From: RUG14300 sp964391805
GTDB lineage: Bacteria; Bacillota; Clostridia; Christensenellales; CAG-1252
Length of the DNA: 64,000 bases
Assembly (NCBI GenBank): GCA_964391805.1
Contig: CAYMNK010000004.1
Span: 124,001-188,000 of the forward strand
Direction of reading: 5' to 3'
The position numbers and the translations under genes are program-made. Below the pieces are notes generated by a model. It saw only the letters and a program-made list of their open reading frames with translations, did no database searches and was not told the origin of the DNA. Numbering within the stretch: position 1 is the stretch's first letter; every line of letters starts with the position of its first letter. Shown one piece after another: positions 17,510-25,839 of the stretch.

Positions 17510-17727
17510 TATTCGTTATCTATAGGTAAATCTTCGGCTGTGACCTTGTCCATCTCTTTTTTGAGAAGAACAATTTTTCCCTTAGCCTCGCTCAATGCTG
17601 TAAGGCATTCTTTACTAATCCTTATACCCTCGTCAAAAAGACGGATTCCATCGTCAAGGGTGGTTTGAGGATCGTCAAGTTTACTTATAGTTTGTTCAAG
17701 CTGTTTCAATAATTGTTCAAATTCCAT
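17509..17727 (-). CDS. xseB: Exodeoxyribonuclease VII small subunit
   Basis: Small helical partner of XseA in the single-strand-specific exonuclease VII. The 72-residue product matches the family's length and shows the typical FEQLLKQLEQTISKLDDPQ start, DDGIRLFDEGI and a KIVLLKKEM stretch. It begins behind a CGGGAGATATAT site 13 bp after xseA and its stop overlaps the dxs ATG by one base. Confidence 0.94.
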   Translation of the reverse strand: MEFEQLLKQLEQTISKLDDPQTTLDDGIRLFDEGIRISKECLTALSEAKGKIVLLKKEMDKVTAEDLPIDNE

Positions 17728-17740
17728 ATATATCTCCCGA

Positions 17741-18919
17741 TTATTTTGCTTTTTTTGAGTTTACGGTGGCGTTTACGGTACCTTCGAGCATTATCACCTC
17801 GATATTGTCGCCCTTTTCGAGTTCGTCAAAAGAAATGATCTTATTATCCTTCCACACTCTAAAGTAACCGTTTTGAAGAAGTTTAAGCGGATTTTTTGAA
17901 TCTAACATCGCTAAATAATTCATAACTGCTTGTTCCTTACGAAGCACCATATTGTCGGCTTTATTAATCATATTATGCATTAGCATCGATGTTTCGCTTT
18001 CTGCCTTCTCGATCTTACGAAGGGCCTTATCCTCCAATGCTCTGATATGATTACGAAGCATGTCCTCTTTACGCAATGCTATTCGTTCAAGTTGACTACA
18101 CATGTCGCCTACAGATGCAACTATTTGCTCTTTAAGCGCATCTTCGTCAAATGCGACAAGTTCACCCGCAGCCGTAGGTGTTGCGGCACGTGCGTCTGCT
18201 ACAAAGTCGGATATAGAAAAGTCGGTTTCGTGTCCTACAGCCGAAATGATAGGTGTATTCATTGCATATATGGTGCGAGCCAAATTCTCGTCGTTAAAGG
18301 GCATCAAGTCCTCGAATGAGCCTCCCCCTCTTGCCAATATAATACAGTCGAAACCTAAGGTGTCCATAATCTTAAGTCCGCGACTGATATCTTCCGCGGC
18401 GGTGTCTCCTTGAACTCTGACGTCAAATACGCTAATATTCAATATTCTGTTTTTATTTCTAACTGTACGGACGATATCTCTGATAACCGCTCCGGTTTTA
18501 CTGGTAACAACGCCTACCGAGCGACAAAAACGAGGAATTGCCTTCTTATGACTCTCTGCAAATAAACCTTCTTGTAAAAGTTTCGCTTTGAGTTTTTCGA
18601 GCATAATATGCAAGTTGCCCTTACCTACCGGCTGAATGGTATCGACTATAAGCGATAATTTACCCGATTTGGTATAATAGTCAACCTTACCCGTACAAAT
18701 GACAGATTCGCCGTCCTTAGACGGATTATAGGTCTTCTTAGCATAAAAACAAGAGCACGGTATTGCGCCATCCTTATCCTTTAACGTAAAATATGCATGC
18801 ACACCCGAATATTTAAAAGAAGAAACTTCCCCAAAGACTGTAATTTTTTGGAGGAAGTCCTGCTTAACAATAGCTAATTTTATATATTCGTTCAGTTGGG
18901 CAACGGTTAGCGGTTCCAT
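17741..18919 (-). CDS. xseA: Exodeoxyribonuclease VII large subunit
   Basis: Catalytic subunit of exonuclease VII. The 392-residue product has an N-terminal OB fold (about 1-100, with VFGEVSSFKYSGVHAYFTLK as its core, and CFYAKKTY), then the catalytic region with VGVVTSKTGAVIRDI, ILARGGGSFEDLMPFNDE and SAVGHETDFSISDFVADA, and a coiled coil ending with NPLKLLQNGYFRVWK. All are typical. The start shares a base with the nusB stop. In Bacillus folD often lies between nusB and xseA; here the two touch directly. Confidence 0.96.
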   Translation of the reverse strand: MEPLTVAQLNEYIKLAIVKQDFLQKITVFGEVSSFKYSGVHAYFTLKDKDGAIPCSCFYAKKTYNPSKDGESVICTGKVDYYTKSGKLSLIVDTIQPVGKGNLHIMLEKLKAKLLQEGLFAESHKKAIPRFCRSVGVVTSKTGAVIRDIVRTVRNKNRILNISVFDVRVQGDTAAEDISRGLKIMDTLGFDCIILARGGGSFEDLMPFNDENLARTIYAMNTPIISAVGHETDFSISDFVADARAATPTAAGELVAFDEDALKEQIVASVGDMCSQLERIALRKEDMLRNHIRALEDKALRKIEKAESETSMLMHNMINKADNMVLRKEQAVMNYLAMLDSKNPLKLLQNGYFRVWKDNKIISFDELEKGDNIEVIMLEGTVNATVNSKKAK

Positions 18920-19317
18920 TATTTATCCTTATTGATGCCCGATAAGATACCGTTTACAAAGCCTACGCTCTTTTCACCGCCGAACTGCTGAGATAGATTG
19001 ATTGCTTCGCTGATTACTACGCCCACAGGAATTTCGGGAGCGTACAATAATTCATAAGCACCGTATAATAATGCCGTATAATCCGCTCTATTCAATCTTT
19101 CGGGAGAACTGTATCCCTTAGCATATTCCATTACCTTATCGGTAAGAATGTCAAAATGCTCGATAATACCGTTAAGGGTACTCTCTACATATTGTTTATC
19201 TTCCTCGGTAAGATTGATACCTGCCAACAATAACAGCTTAGTATGCTCGTTAACGACCTTGGAAAACGTGTATTCGAATACTAACTTGTATACCGCATCT
19301 CTCGCATCTTTTCTCAT
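18919..19317 (-). CDS. nusB: Transcription antitermination protein NusB
   Basis: All-helical RNA-binding factor that joins S10 on boxA of rRNA leader transcripts. The 132-residue product begins MRKDARDAVYKLVFEY and contains LNRADYTALLYGAYELLY, PVGVVISEAINLSQQFG and KSVGFVNGILSGI, the standard NusB C-terminal half. Start and stop overlap those of the Asp23 gene and xseA by four and one bases, so the operon is tightly coupled. Confidence 0.95.
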   Translation of the reverse strand: MRKDARDAVYKLVFEYTFSKVVNEHTKLLLLAGINLTEEDKQYVESTLNGIIEHFDILTDKVMEYAKGYSSPERLNRADYTALLYGAYELLYAPEIPVGVVISEAINLSQQFGGEKSVGFVNGILSGINKDK

Positions 19318-19640
19318 TTAAAAACTACTCCTACTACATTTACATTGACCGATTTAACTCTATACGGCGTAGCGGTCTCCACCTTTTGTTTAACCGCTCT
19401 CTGTATTGTATAAGCAAGCTCGGGTACTCTATATCCGTAATATGCCTTGATGGATATATCGATTATAGCACTTTTTTCCACAATGGTCACCTGCACACAG
19501 TTGGCGGTGGATCTAAAAAGTTTACCCGAAAAAGTCGCTCCGCTATCGAGCGATAAATCGGCAACTCCATCAATCTGAGATACGGTAGAAGCACTCAACG
19601 ATGAAATAATGTTTTCGTATTTTTGTTGCTCTAATGACAT
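19314..19640 (-). CDS. Asp23/Gls24 family envelope-stress protein (YqhY-like)
   Basis: Small DUF322 protein, 108 residues, like B. subtilis YqhY, which sits in the same place before nusB. Visible family features are VADLSLDSG near residue 22, IDISIKAYYGYRVPELAYTIQ in the middle and the C-terminal strand VKSVNVNVVGVVF. YqhY is thought to modulate acetyl-CoA carboxylase, but accBC is not next to it here. It is the first gene of the nusB-xseAB-dxs-tlyA operon, has a GGAG ribosome site and a sigma-A-like promoter upstream. Confidence 0.9.
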   Translation of the reverse strand: MSLEQQKYENIISSLSASTVSQIDGVADLSLDSGATFSGKLFRSTANCVQVTIVEKSAIIDISIKAYYGYRVPELAYTIQRAVKQKVETATPYRVKSVNVNVVGVVFK

Positions 19641-19683
19641 AATCTACTCCGTAAAATGTATTTTTTACTTATATTTATTATAT

Positions 19684-19712
19684 ATTATAACACTTATATA
19701 AAAAAAATTCAA
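19684..19712 (-). promoter_or_regulatory. Sigma-A-like promoter for the asp23-nusB operon
   Basis: Minus strand TTGAAT (19707-19712), a 17-bp spacer and a perfect TATAAT (19684-19689). The -35 box lies inside the 3'-proximal arm region of the spoIIIA-side terminator hairpin, so promoter and terminator share bases. Confidence 0.6.
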
Positions 19713-19742
19713 TTACTGTTTGACAGAATAATTGAATTTTTT
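19702..19742. terminator. Terminator between spoIIIAH and the asp23 operon
   Basis: TTCAATTA/TAATTGAA stem, extended by A/T pairs on both sides, with a 13-base loop and T runs on either strand. It lies 3' of neither flanking leftward gene's start except spoIIIAH's downstream side: spoIIIAH ends at 19768, 26 bp away, so it closes the spoIIIA transcript. Confidence 0.85.
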
Positions 19743-19767
19743 ATAGTTTATTCGTTTTTTTATCTCG

Positions 19768-20262
19768 TTAACTGACGGTTGAGTACGGTACTATTATCAC
19801 GTTTGTCGCCTTACACCCAGTTTCTTCGGTCACAATTCCCAAAATCTGTGCTACGTCGGTCGACGATAAATCGGCATCCTTAACCACCACGTTAACATTT
19901 TCGGTCGACATAGTCACACAAGCATCTTCGAATCCCCTTGCCTTAATCAAGTTTTCGAGAACAAGTTCGCTATCCGAATATTTGATAAGATTTAGCTTTT
20001 GCTGTTCCGCTTCTGCCTTTGCTTCTTCGGACGATGTTTCCGATTGTAAAATGGAATCGAGATATGTAAAACTTTGAGCTCTTACTCCATCTCTGTCCGT
20101 TTTCATGGCGCTAAACACCGATACCGTGCCTTGATTGGCAACATTGTTTGAGTCTCCTGTGCCCGAGTCTGTTTTGTTGGCTAACAGTACATTCAAATAC
20201 GCCGCCGCGACAAGCATGACAACCATGGTACAAATGATAACAATCTTCTTTTTATTTGACAT
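19768..20262 (-). CDS. spoIIIAH: Stage III sporulation protein AH
   Basis: Mother-cell membrane protein whose outer domain pairs with forespore SpoIIQ to form the feeding-tube channel. The 164-residue product has one N-terminal membrane helix (about 5-27), a spacer, then the YscJ/FliF-like ring-building domain at the C-terminus (ENLIKARGFEDACVTM, VVKDADLSSTDVAQI). It is shorter than the B. subtilis protein (about 218), mainly in the spacer. It is the last gene of the operon, 34 bp after spoIIIAG, with an AAGGGGG site. Confidence 0.92.
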   Translation of the reverse strand: MSNKKKIVIICTMVVMLVAAAYLNVLLANKTDSGTGDSNNVANQGTVSVFSAMKTDRDGVRAQSFTYLDSILQSETSSEEAKAEAEQQKLNLIKYSDSELVLENLIKARGFEDACVTMSTENVNVVVKDADLSSTDVAQILGIVTEETGCKATNVIIVPYSTVS

Positions 20263-20296
20263 TTTTTACCCCCTTTTATTTCGCTTTATTGTTTTT

Positions 20297-20725
20297 CTAC
20301 CCGTTATCCATTTCAAATATTCTTATCTTATCCACGGACACGCCGGTAGCTGTTTGAATTGCTCTTAGTATACGAACTTCGCACTCGGGATCGCCTGCGC
20401 CCTCGCTTACTACGATTATTCCTATGATTTCCTTAGGCATTTTACCGTCATCGGTATACGACGAATAGCTCTTACTATCCGAATAGGTTATGTATACGCG
20501 GGTTTTGCCCACTCCTTTTATTTCGGATAACACACACTCCAGAGATGATTGCGAATATGTATCGCTATCCGTTTCCTTGCCTAAACCCGATAGAAAATAA
20601 ATTCCGATTGCCAATACACATACCGTTACTGCTATTATTATTTCTATGTTTTTAATTCCCGCCAATTTACCGAGAAACTTGTTATTTTTTAGCTTTTCTT
20701 TGAAACTATTACCTATTTCACTCAT
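20297..20725 (-). CDS. spoIIIAG: Stage III sporulation protein AG
   Basis: Ring-forming component of the SpoIIIA-SpoIIQ secretion-like channel. The 142-residue product has a short cytoplasmic start, a membrane helix (about 28-47), then LECVLSEIKGVGKTRVYITYS and a C-terminal ring-building segment ending in VRILRAIQTATGVSVDKIRIFEM. B. subtilis SpoIIIAG is about 229 residues; here the middle of the outer domain is much reduced. Its start overlaps spoIIIAF by eight bases. Confidence 0.92.
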   Translation of the reverse strand: MSEIGNSFKEKLKNNKFLGKLAGIKNIEIIIAVTVCVLAIGIYFLSGLGKETDSDTYSQSSLECVLSEIKGVGKTRVYITYSDSKSYSSYTDDGKMPKEIIGIIVVSEGAGDPECEVRILRAIQTATGVSVDKIRIFEMDNG

Positions 20726-21164
20726 AGACTTCCACTATATCCTCGCTTACGGATAGCATTTCGGATACAACCCTCTTGACCGTATCCGCATTATCTATCT
20801 CGCTTATTCGGACAGAAACGCTTGTAATACTATTTATATTTCCGTCCGAAATCGTTAGAACCACTTTTTCCGTCTTTATTCCTCGATTGTCGAGTTCTTT
20901 TGCTATTCTCGACTCGAGAGCGGTTACTTCTCTATCGCTAACCTCGGAAATAAAATCGGTATCTATCGCTATCTCATCGCCCCCAATTATGTCCGATATA
21001 TTAAAATCTGCATTTTTTAATTTGATTATCGGTGTAACAAGTGTAAGAATTACAAGCAACGAGAAAATACCTTTGATATATTTATTCGTTTGCCCCGACG
21101 GCAACAAAACATCTGCTAACACCGACAAAAGTACGACTCCAACCAATCCTAATAACCAATTCAT
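20718..21164 (-). CDS. spoIIIAF: Stage III sporulation protein AF
   Basis: Membrane-anchored part of the SpoIIIA complex. The 148-residue product begins with two hydrophobic helices (about 4-20 and 31-47, with the family-typical LADVLLPSGQTNKYIKGIFSL region) followed by an outer ring-building domain with DNRGIKTEKVVLTISDG. Length is normal for Clostridia. ATGA overlap with spoIIIAE. Confidence 0.92.
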   Translation of the reverse strand: MNWLLGLVGVVLLSVLADVLLPSGQTNKYIKGIFSLLVILTLVTPIIKLKNADFNISDIIGGDEIAIDTDFISEVSDREVTALESRIAKELDNRGIKTEKVVLTISDGNINSITSVSVRISEIDNADTVKRVVSEMLSVSEDIVEVYE

Positions 21165-22327
21165 ACCGAATTCAATGTAAATAACAACATGGATATCGAC
21201 AGTACGAATACGAATCCTACCCCCAATACCGCACCTAACAACTGCCTAACGCTTTCTGAAACATTGTTGATAAAACTCGAAAGTTTTTTATCAGTTATCG
21301 GTTCTATAATGCCTGCTGTAAGTTTAAGCCCGACTGTAAGGGCAAACAATTTGATAGCAGGCGACAATACTATCAAAACTACGGCGATTATACCCGATAC
21401 TCCTACGGCATTTTTTACTATAACCATACCTACCCTCACTAAATCCACACCCTGAGAAAGATATCCACCTATTACGGGTACATAGGACGATACGAGATAC
21501 TTTGTTGCCTTAATAGATGCCGAATCCACAGTACCTCCTATAAGCCCGGATAAGGACAAATATGCTATAAGTCCGCCAAAGGTCAAACTCATTACTCCGC
21601 TTCCTATGTACCGCGATGCCGACTGAAGTTTGTCAAGTTTGACATTGTCCGAAATACTGCCGACTATAGAAAATACAACAGTTGCGATAAATAATGGCAA
21701 TACTACTATCGTCATAATGTTACCCACTACCGACGCTACCACCGCAAGTCCCGGATTGAATAGTCCCGTGCTTACCCCTCCGCCTACTGCGGTAAGAAGG
21801 GTTATTAAAGGGGGATAGACTGCATTGACTACTCCGCTAAGGATTTCTATCGTCCGCTTGATGTCCTTAACCAATCCTGCAACCATCGCAACTACCGTCG
21901 TGATTATGGCTGAATAACACACAAAATAAACTATGTCTACCGTTTGCTTCCTTAAAAAGTTTTGAGTTAAACCAAAAATGATACTGAATAGCACCGCTAT
22001 AACTATTATTCCAATCAGCGTCGGTATCACCTCGGTTATGCCTCCTGCAAGATATGATAATAGTGCATCGATAATAGTACGTGGCGTTAACGAAATCTCT
22101 CCTTCGGTAAGGTCCTTAATAAACTCCTTAATTCCACCGCTGTTATAGAACAGTTCCAAGTCTTTTACATACTTTTCAAACTCTTCTAAATCAAGGTCTT
22201 CTATAGTTTTATCGACTTCCTCGTTAAGTTGGGCTTGTCCGTCGGTTTCTTCGGCAAAACATATGGTCGTCGGACAAACAAGTATGCAAGCAAAAACAAT
22301 AACCAAAACTATCATGCTCTTTTTCAT
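21161..22327 (-). CDS. spoIIIAE: Stage III sporulation protein AE
   Basis: Polytopic core of the SpoIIIA channel. The 388-residue product has a signal peptide (about 1-25, PTTICFAEE), an acidic outer segment, and about eight membrane helices. Recognisable family segments are GGVSTGLFNPGLAVVASVVG near residue 187 and YVPVIGGYLSQGVDLVRVG near 278, then KLFALTVGLKLTAGIIEPI. The gene overlaps spoIIIAD and spoIIIAF by four bases each, a sign of tight coupling. Confidence 0.95.
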   Translation of the reverse strand: MKKSMIVLVIVFACILVCPTTICFAEETDGQAQLNEEVDKTIEDLDLEEFEKYVKDLELFYNSGGIKEFIKDLTEGEISLTPRTIIDALLSYLAGGITEVIPTLIGIIVIAVLFSIIFGLTQNFLRKQTVDIVYFVCYSAIITTVVAMVAGLVKDIKRTIEILSGVVNAVYPPLITLLTAVGGGVSTGLFNPGLAVVASVVGNIMTIVVLPLFIATVVFSIVGSISDNVKLDKLQSASRYIGSGVMSLTFGGLIAYLSLSGLIGGTVDSASIKATKYLVSSYVPVIGGYLSQGVDLVRVGMVIVKNAVGVSGIIAVVLIVLSPAIKLFALTVGLKLTAGIIEPITDKKLSSFINNVSESVRQLLGAVLGVGFVFVLSISMLLFTLNSV

Positions 22328-22707
22328 ACTAATTCCCCTATCGCCTCGATAAGCCCTCGTATTATCGGCAATGACATCAAAAATATGGTCAGCTTACCGC
22401 CTAACTGTATCTTATTGCCCACTGATGACGCTCCGTAATCCTCGCATATGCTTGCTCCGTATTCGGTGAGGTACCCGATGCCTATTATCTTCAACACGCC
22501 ACCGAATAGACTTGTATCCAATCCGCTTCCCGCAATAAGCGTATCGAAGGCGGTTATCGCTTCGGTCATAGAGGACAAAACCAATACCAATAAAATCATC
22601 CCCGTTGCTAACGTAATTATCAGCGAAAACTCGGGATTGTTCCTTTTGAGTAAGCTCGATATGATCACACCGACTATGCCTATACCGACTATCTTGACTA
22701 TTTCCAT
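22324..22707 (-). CDS. spoIIIAD: Stage III sporulation protein AD
   Basis: Small polytopic membrane subunit of the SpoIIIA complex, 127 residues and about four helices. The start MEIVKIVGIGIVGVIISSLL and the segment IIGIGYLTEYGASICEDYGA are highly typical of the family. It starts one base after spoIIIAC and overlaps spoIIIAE. Confidence 0.95.
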   Translation of the reverse strand: MEIVKIVGIGIVGVIISSLLKRNNPEFSLIITLATGMILLVLVLSSMTEAITAFDTLIAGSGLDTSLFGGVLKIIGIGYLTEYGASICEDYGASSVGNKIQLGGKLTIFLMSLPIIRGLIEAIGELV

Positions 22708-22708
22708 A

Positions 22709-22906
22709 TCAGTACAGTTCGAATATGGATCGAATATTGTCGAACAATCCTGCTATCATATCTAATACAATAGCAAGCGCTATAACCAAAGATGCCAACG
22801 TTACTATGGTTGCTATTTCGTCCTTATCGCTCTTTTTTAAAATGAGGTTGACCATTGCGGTCAATATCCCCAATCCTGCTAATTTGAATAATACACTTAT
22901 GTCCAT
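22709..22906 (-). CDS. spoIIIAC: Stage III sporulation protein AC
   Basis: Sixty-five-residue membrane protein with two helices (about 7-24 and 33-52), the usual size for SpoIIIAC. The pattern LGILTAMVNLILKKSDKDE between the helices is diagnostic. It forms part of the SpoIIIA channel and sits one base from spoIIIAB and spoIIIAD. Confidence 0.94.
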   Translation of the reverse strand: MDISVLFKLAGLGILTAMVNLILKKSDKDEIATIVTLASLVIALAIVLDMIAGLFDNIRSIFELY

Positions 22907-22907
22907 A

Positions 22908-23357
22908 CTATATAATCAATATTACTATAGCTATTCCGCCCAATATGCAGAGTTTCATTATCATTCCGCCCTTGTTTTTGACGTCCGTTTCACAGCCCAT
23001 AACCACTTCATCAATCCGTAATCTTTCACGTGAAATTGTATCTATGGTCGCTTGATAATCAGATGCTCCGAACTTGTCGAAAAAATCTTTGATATCGTTC
23101 CCCTCGTTGTTACCAATATAGCGAGGTAAAACGGAATCGTTAAGATATTTATTAAAGTCCGCACCTAATGATGAAGAAATTCTTTGATTTATATCATTCT
23201 TGCTCCCCTTAACACTTCGTACTGTTTCAAAAGCAAGCAGTAAATATTTTTGATAATCCTTATAAAAAGCGAGCCGTTGCTTCTTACGTTTATTGATAAA
23301 GATGCCTATAAAACACACCGAGCAAAAGGCTATTGCAGATGTAATTGCTTTAACCAT
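22908..23357 (-). CDS. spoIIIAB: Stage III sporulation protein AB
   Basis: GspF-like assembly protein of the SpoIIIA complex. The 149-residue product (B. subtilis about 171) has hydrophobic ends (about 2-19 and 132-148) around a helical cytoplasmic domain with KRKKQRLAFYKDYQKYLLLA and, near the C-terminus, GCETDVKNKGGMIMKLCIL. Its ATG overlaps spoIIIAA by eight bases. Confidence 0.9.
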   Translation of the reverse strand: MVKAITSAIAFCSVCFIGIFINKRKKQRLAFYKDYQKYLLLAFETVRSVKGSKNDINQRISSSLGADFNKYLNDSVLPRYIGNNEGNDIKDFFDKFGASDYQATIDTISRERLRIDEVVMGCETDVKNKGGMIMKLCILGGIAIVILII

Positions 23358-24132
23358 ATCGCACCTCTTGAATACTTCCTAAGGATGGATACCTACTCAA
23401 CAATACCTTGATTTCAAAGTTCGAACATTGCGCGGGCAAGTTGTCTAAGTCGCTACCGTGAACAGACGATACTATATTTATACCGCTCCGATATATGCGC
23501 TCGCTGACTTTATATTCGTCTTCTCCGAATAATTCATCGGTCACCACTGTTTCGGGGGATAGACTTCTAATAATTCCTTCGTATAATGAATCCTTAGATA
23601 TGCCGGAAAGAACTAAACTATTGCCCAAATCAAGCACTCCCATACCGCACAATTCATGTCTTTCATCTACAACTACTGTCTGGCGAATATGCGAAATGCG
23701 CCTCGCAAGATCCCTCAAAAAGGTGGTTTTTCCAGCATAAGGCTTACTCACAACCAAAATATTGCGATTCAAATACTTGTCGGGAATAACAGAGGAACAT
23801 CCGATTATCTCATGCGGGATTCTAATCACGAGTCCCTGCAAATGCTTTATTACCTTATGACCGCTACCGTTAACAACATAATCACCCGCAAGACCTATCC
23901 TAACACCGCCTTTATATGTTAGATACCCCTCTTGAGCATATTCTCCAACCGCATACACCGAATCATCGGTTACAAGCCTTAGAACATCTTTCAACAAATC
24001 ATCGGTCACAATTTTATCGATTACAATCGACCGATTGGCCAACTTATACATAATGTGCCTACCGAGAATAAGCACTATTTCATTGGCGGATAAAGGAATA
24101 TCGGGGGATAAAAGCTCAAGCAGTCTATTCAT
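23350..24132 (-). CDS. spoIIIAA: Stage III sporulation protein AA, ATPase
   Basis: Cytoplasmic secretion-type ATPase of the SpoIIIA complex, in the mother cell. The 260-residue product has a cystatin-like N-terminal part, then VRIGLAGDYVVNG, IRIPHEIIG, Walker A SKPYAGKTTFLRDLARRIS near residue 130 and a Walker B stretch TVVTDELFGEDEY. Somewhat shorter than the B. subtilis protein (about 307). No Shine-Dalgarno site precedes the ATG; instead a sigma-E-like -10 box ends six bases upstream. It is the first gene of the eight-gene operon. Confidence 0.94.
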   Translation of the reverse strand: MNRLLELLSPDIPLSANEIVLILGRHIMYKLANRSIVIDKIVTDDLLKDVLRLVTDDSVYAVGEYAQEGYLTYKGGVRIGLAGDYVVNGSGHKVIKHLQGLVIRIPHEIIGCSSVIPDKYLNRNILVVSKPYAGKTTFLRDLARRISHIRQTVVVDERHELCGMGVLDLGNSLVLSGISKDSLYEGIIRSLSPETVVTDELFGEDEYKVSERIYRSGINIVSSVHGSDLDNLPAQCSNFEIKVLLSRYPSLGSIQEVRYG

Positions 24133-24138
24133 ATTCTT

Positions 24139-24166
24139 ATTGTATGCTTGTACATCTCAATAATGA
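24139..24166 (-). promoter_or_regulatory. Sigma-E-like promoter of the spoIIIA operon, probably leaderless
   Basis: Minus strand TCATTAT (24160-24166; five of seven for KMATATT), a 13-bp spacer, then CATACAAT (24139-24146), a full match to CATACAHT. Six bases separate the -10 box from the spoIIIAA ATG. The B. subtilis spoIIIA operon is known to be sigma-E dependent. Confidence 0.65.
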
Positions 24167-24345
24167 ATGTACCGACTTAATTAGAGTAAATGCGACGATT
24201 TTCCGCATTTAAAAAAGTGGGATTATTTACTATGTGGAATTATGTTTAATCGCACGACGACGAGCGATTTCTCAATATGACGGGATCAGCATGACAATAA
24301 ACGGAAGTATGTATAACATAACAAACAATTGCTCTTTTTGAGTAG
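24167..24345. other. Gene-free stretch with decayed repeat
   Basis: Between the spoIIIA promoter and the terminator for the next gene there is only AT-rich sequence and, at about 24255-24297, a worn copy of repeat block A (CTCAATATGACGGG, CAGCATGACA). No gene or RNA was seen. Confidence 0.5.
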
Positions 24346-24383
24346 AAAAAAGTATGCACTTCAACTGTGACATACTTTTTTTA
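24346..24383. terminator. Bidirectional intrinsic terminator
   Basis: Arms AGTATGCAC and GTGACATACT (one bulged A) with a seven-base loop, flanked by an A run on the left and a T run on the right, so it can work on both strands. It probably ends the frameshifted gene to its right. From 24384 to 24543 nothing else was recognised. Confidence 0.8.
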
Positions 24384-24543
24384 TTAAACTATAGAGAATA
24401 TAAAAATTAATGACATAGAATTAGTCAGTATAATCAAGACAACTTTAAATTACTGTGCCTTTTTATGGGATAACCAAATGTAATCATATATAGAATGTAG
24501 TTTTGACATATCTTCTACAAATTATTTTGTACGCAACAAAATA

Positions 24544-25511
24544 CTAAATATAGACCTGATGGCCATTATTAATTTCAACTAAAGAACTAATCGAGTCACA
24601 TTCTATTAATTGTACTAATACTGGCAATGAACCACTTTTCGATGATCTCACTACTGACATATATCCAATTATTGAAATACCGTTTTGTTCAAGATAATTA
24701 ATTATCGAGTCAATCTCTATGTGATAATCGGCAAACAATTCAGTATCTAAAAGTTTTTCAACTACGAGTTTATGCTTTTGTAAATAACTAAGTTTTTCTG
24801 TGATTTTATTTTGATACCCGGCTTCTGTATCAAGCATCTCCGTATATTCACTTGCTACATTTATGAAAATACATGGCGAATCTTCTGATAGTCCTGTCTT
24901 AATAGCAAAAGAATAAGTAAGCAATATTTCGTTCCACTTTGATATATAGTCATTTATCTCGCTCAACACTAAGTTATGTTTTAATGAAAATAATAGATTT
25001 CCATTATCGAACTCACCTTCACCATATAAATTGGTGGCCTCTTCTAACGATTCAGCAGATGTTTGGTTACAGACAAAAGTTTTGTTAGTAGTATATAAAC
25101 CATCTAAACCGTTTTGAACAAATCGCCTATTATTATCTATAATACTTTTTTTTCTTTGAAAAACTTTAATACTCTTGGACACATATTCAATATTCACAAA
25201 TTGAGTTACATTTCCTACTATTGTTGTTTTATCTGATAGTTTATCAATCTCAACTAATTCGTTCTTAACTAAATAGTATTCATAATCGTAACGCCCAAAT
25301 CCAATATATTTCGATTTACGAAAATATACTTGAGAACCGCGACCAAACAGCTCAATTAAATATGTAAAGCAAGTTTCAACAGTATTTTTATATGTATCAT
25401 CCTTAAACGGATTAAGAACGATATGCATAGTGCTACTTATTATGCATATTAAAATACAGATACTTATTACGCTTGTCGCAATTAATCGAATAATTCGCTT
25501 TTTTTAGCCAT
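24544..25511 (-). pseudogene. Exported or membrane-anchored protein of unknown function, frameshifted at A7
   Basis: The main frame from ATG 25428 encodes 294 residues of no recognised family, Asn/Glu/Lys-rich and likely extracytoplasmic. Upstream, ATG 25511 has a strong GGAGG site but meets a stop after nine codons. Between them, the main frame continues 5' of its first ATG without a start codon and reads KKRIIRLIATSVISICILIC, a perfect signal-anchor helix. One extra A in the seven-base A run just after ATG-GCT (T7 at 25499-25505 on the plus strand) would join start and body into one 322-residue protein. So the gene is either broken, mis-sequenced by one base, or read by slippage. Function unknown. 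Confidence 0.7.
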
Positions 25512-25538
25512 AATTATCCTCCATCAATAAACTATTTA

Positions 25539-25664
25539 CTACTCAATGGTTATTTTAATATTTCCCTCCACCGTGCTCTTATAAAACCTCACAGCAATCT
25601 TATATTTCTTTCCATTCAGTAAATTAATCCTATCCTTATAGTTTCCCTTAAATAAAAATCGTTT
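25539..25664 (-). pseudogene. Remnant of a secreted-protein C-terminus
   Basis: About 41 codons with no start read GNYKDRINLLNGKKYKIAV, continue with an YKSTVEGNIKITIE end and stop at 25539-25541. In-frame stops lie directly upstream. The amphipathic beta pattern looks like the final beta-sandwich strand region of an extracellular protein. Codon use is unlike noise, so I take it as a gene fragment; the family is not identified. Confidence 0.4.
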
Positions 25665-25839
25665 TTACTACTCTCGTTAATATTATACCACATAATAAAA
25701 GAATTCTCACTACACGTTTTATACATTTCTAAAATCTTAAATAAAGTTTAATATTACATTTTAATAATAAAATGAGATTATTTACGATGCTCAATTATGT
25801 ATAAAAGAAAGAAAGTTTAGTATGATGCTGATAAGACGC
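25665..25839. other. AT-rich spacer with no feature
   Basis: Between the gene remnant and the repeat there is AT-rich sequence without a convincing promoter, hairpin or frame. Confidence 0.4.
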
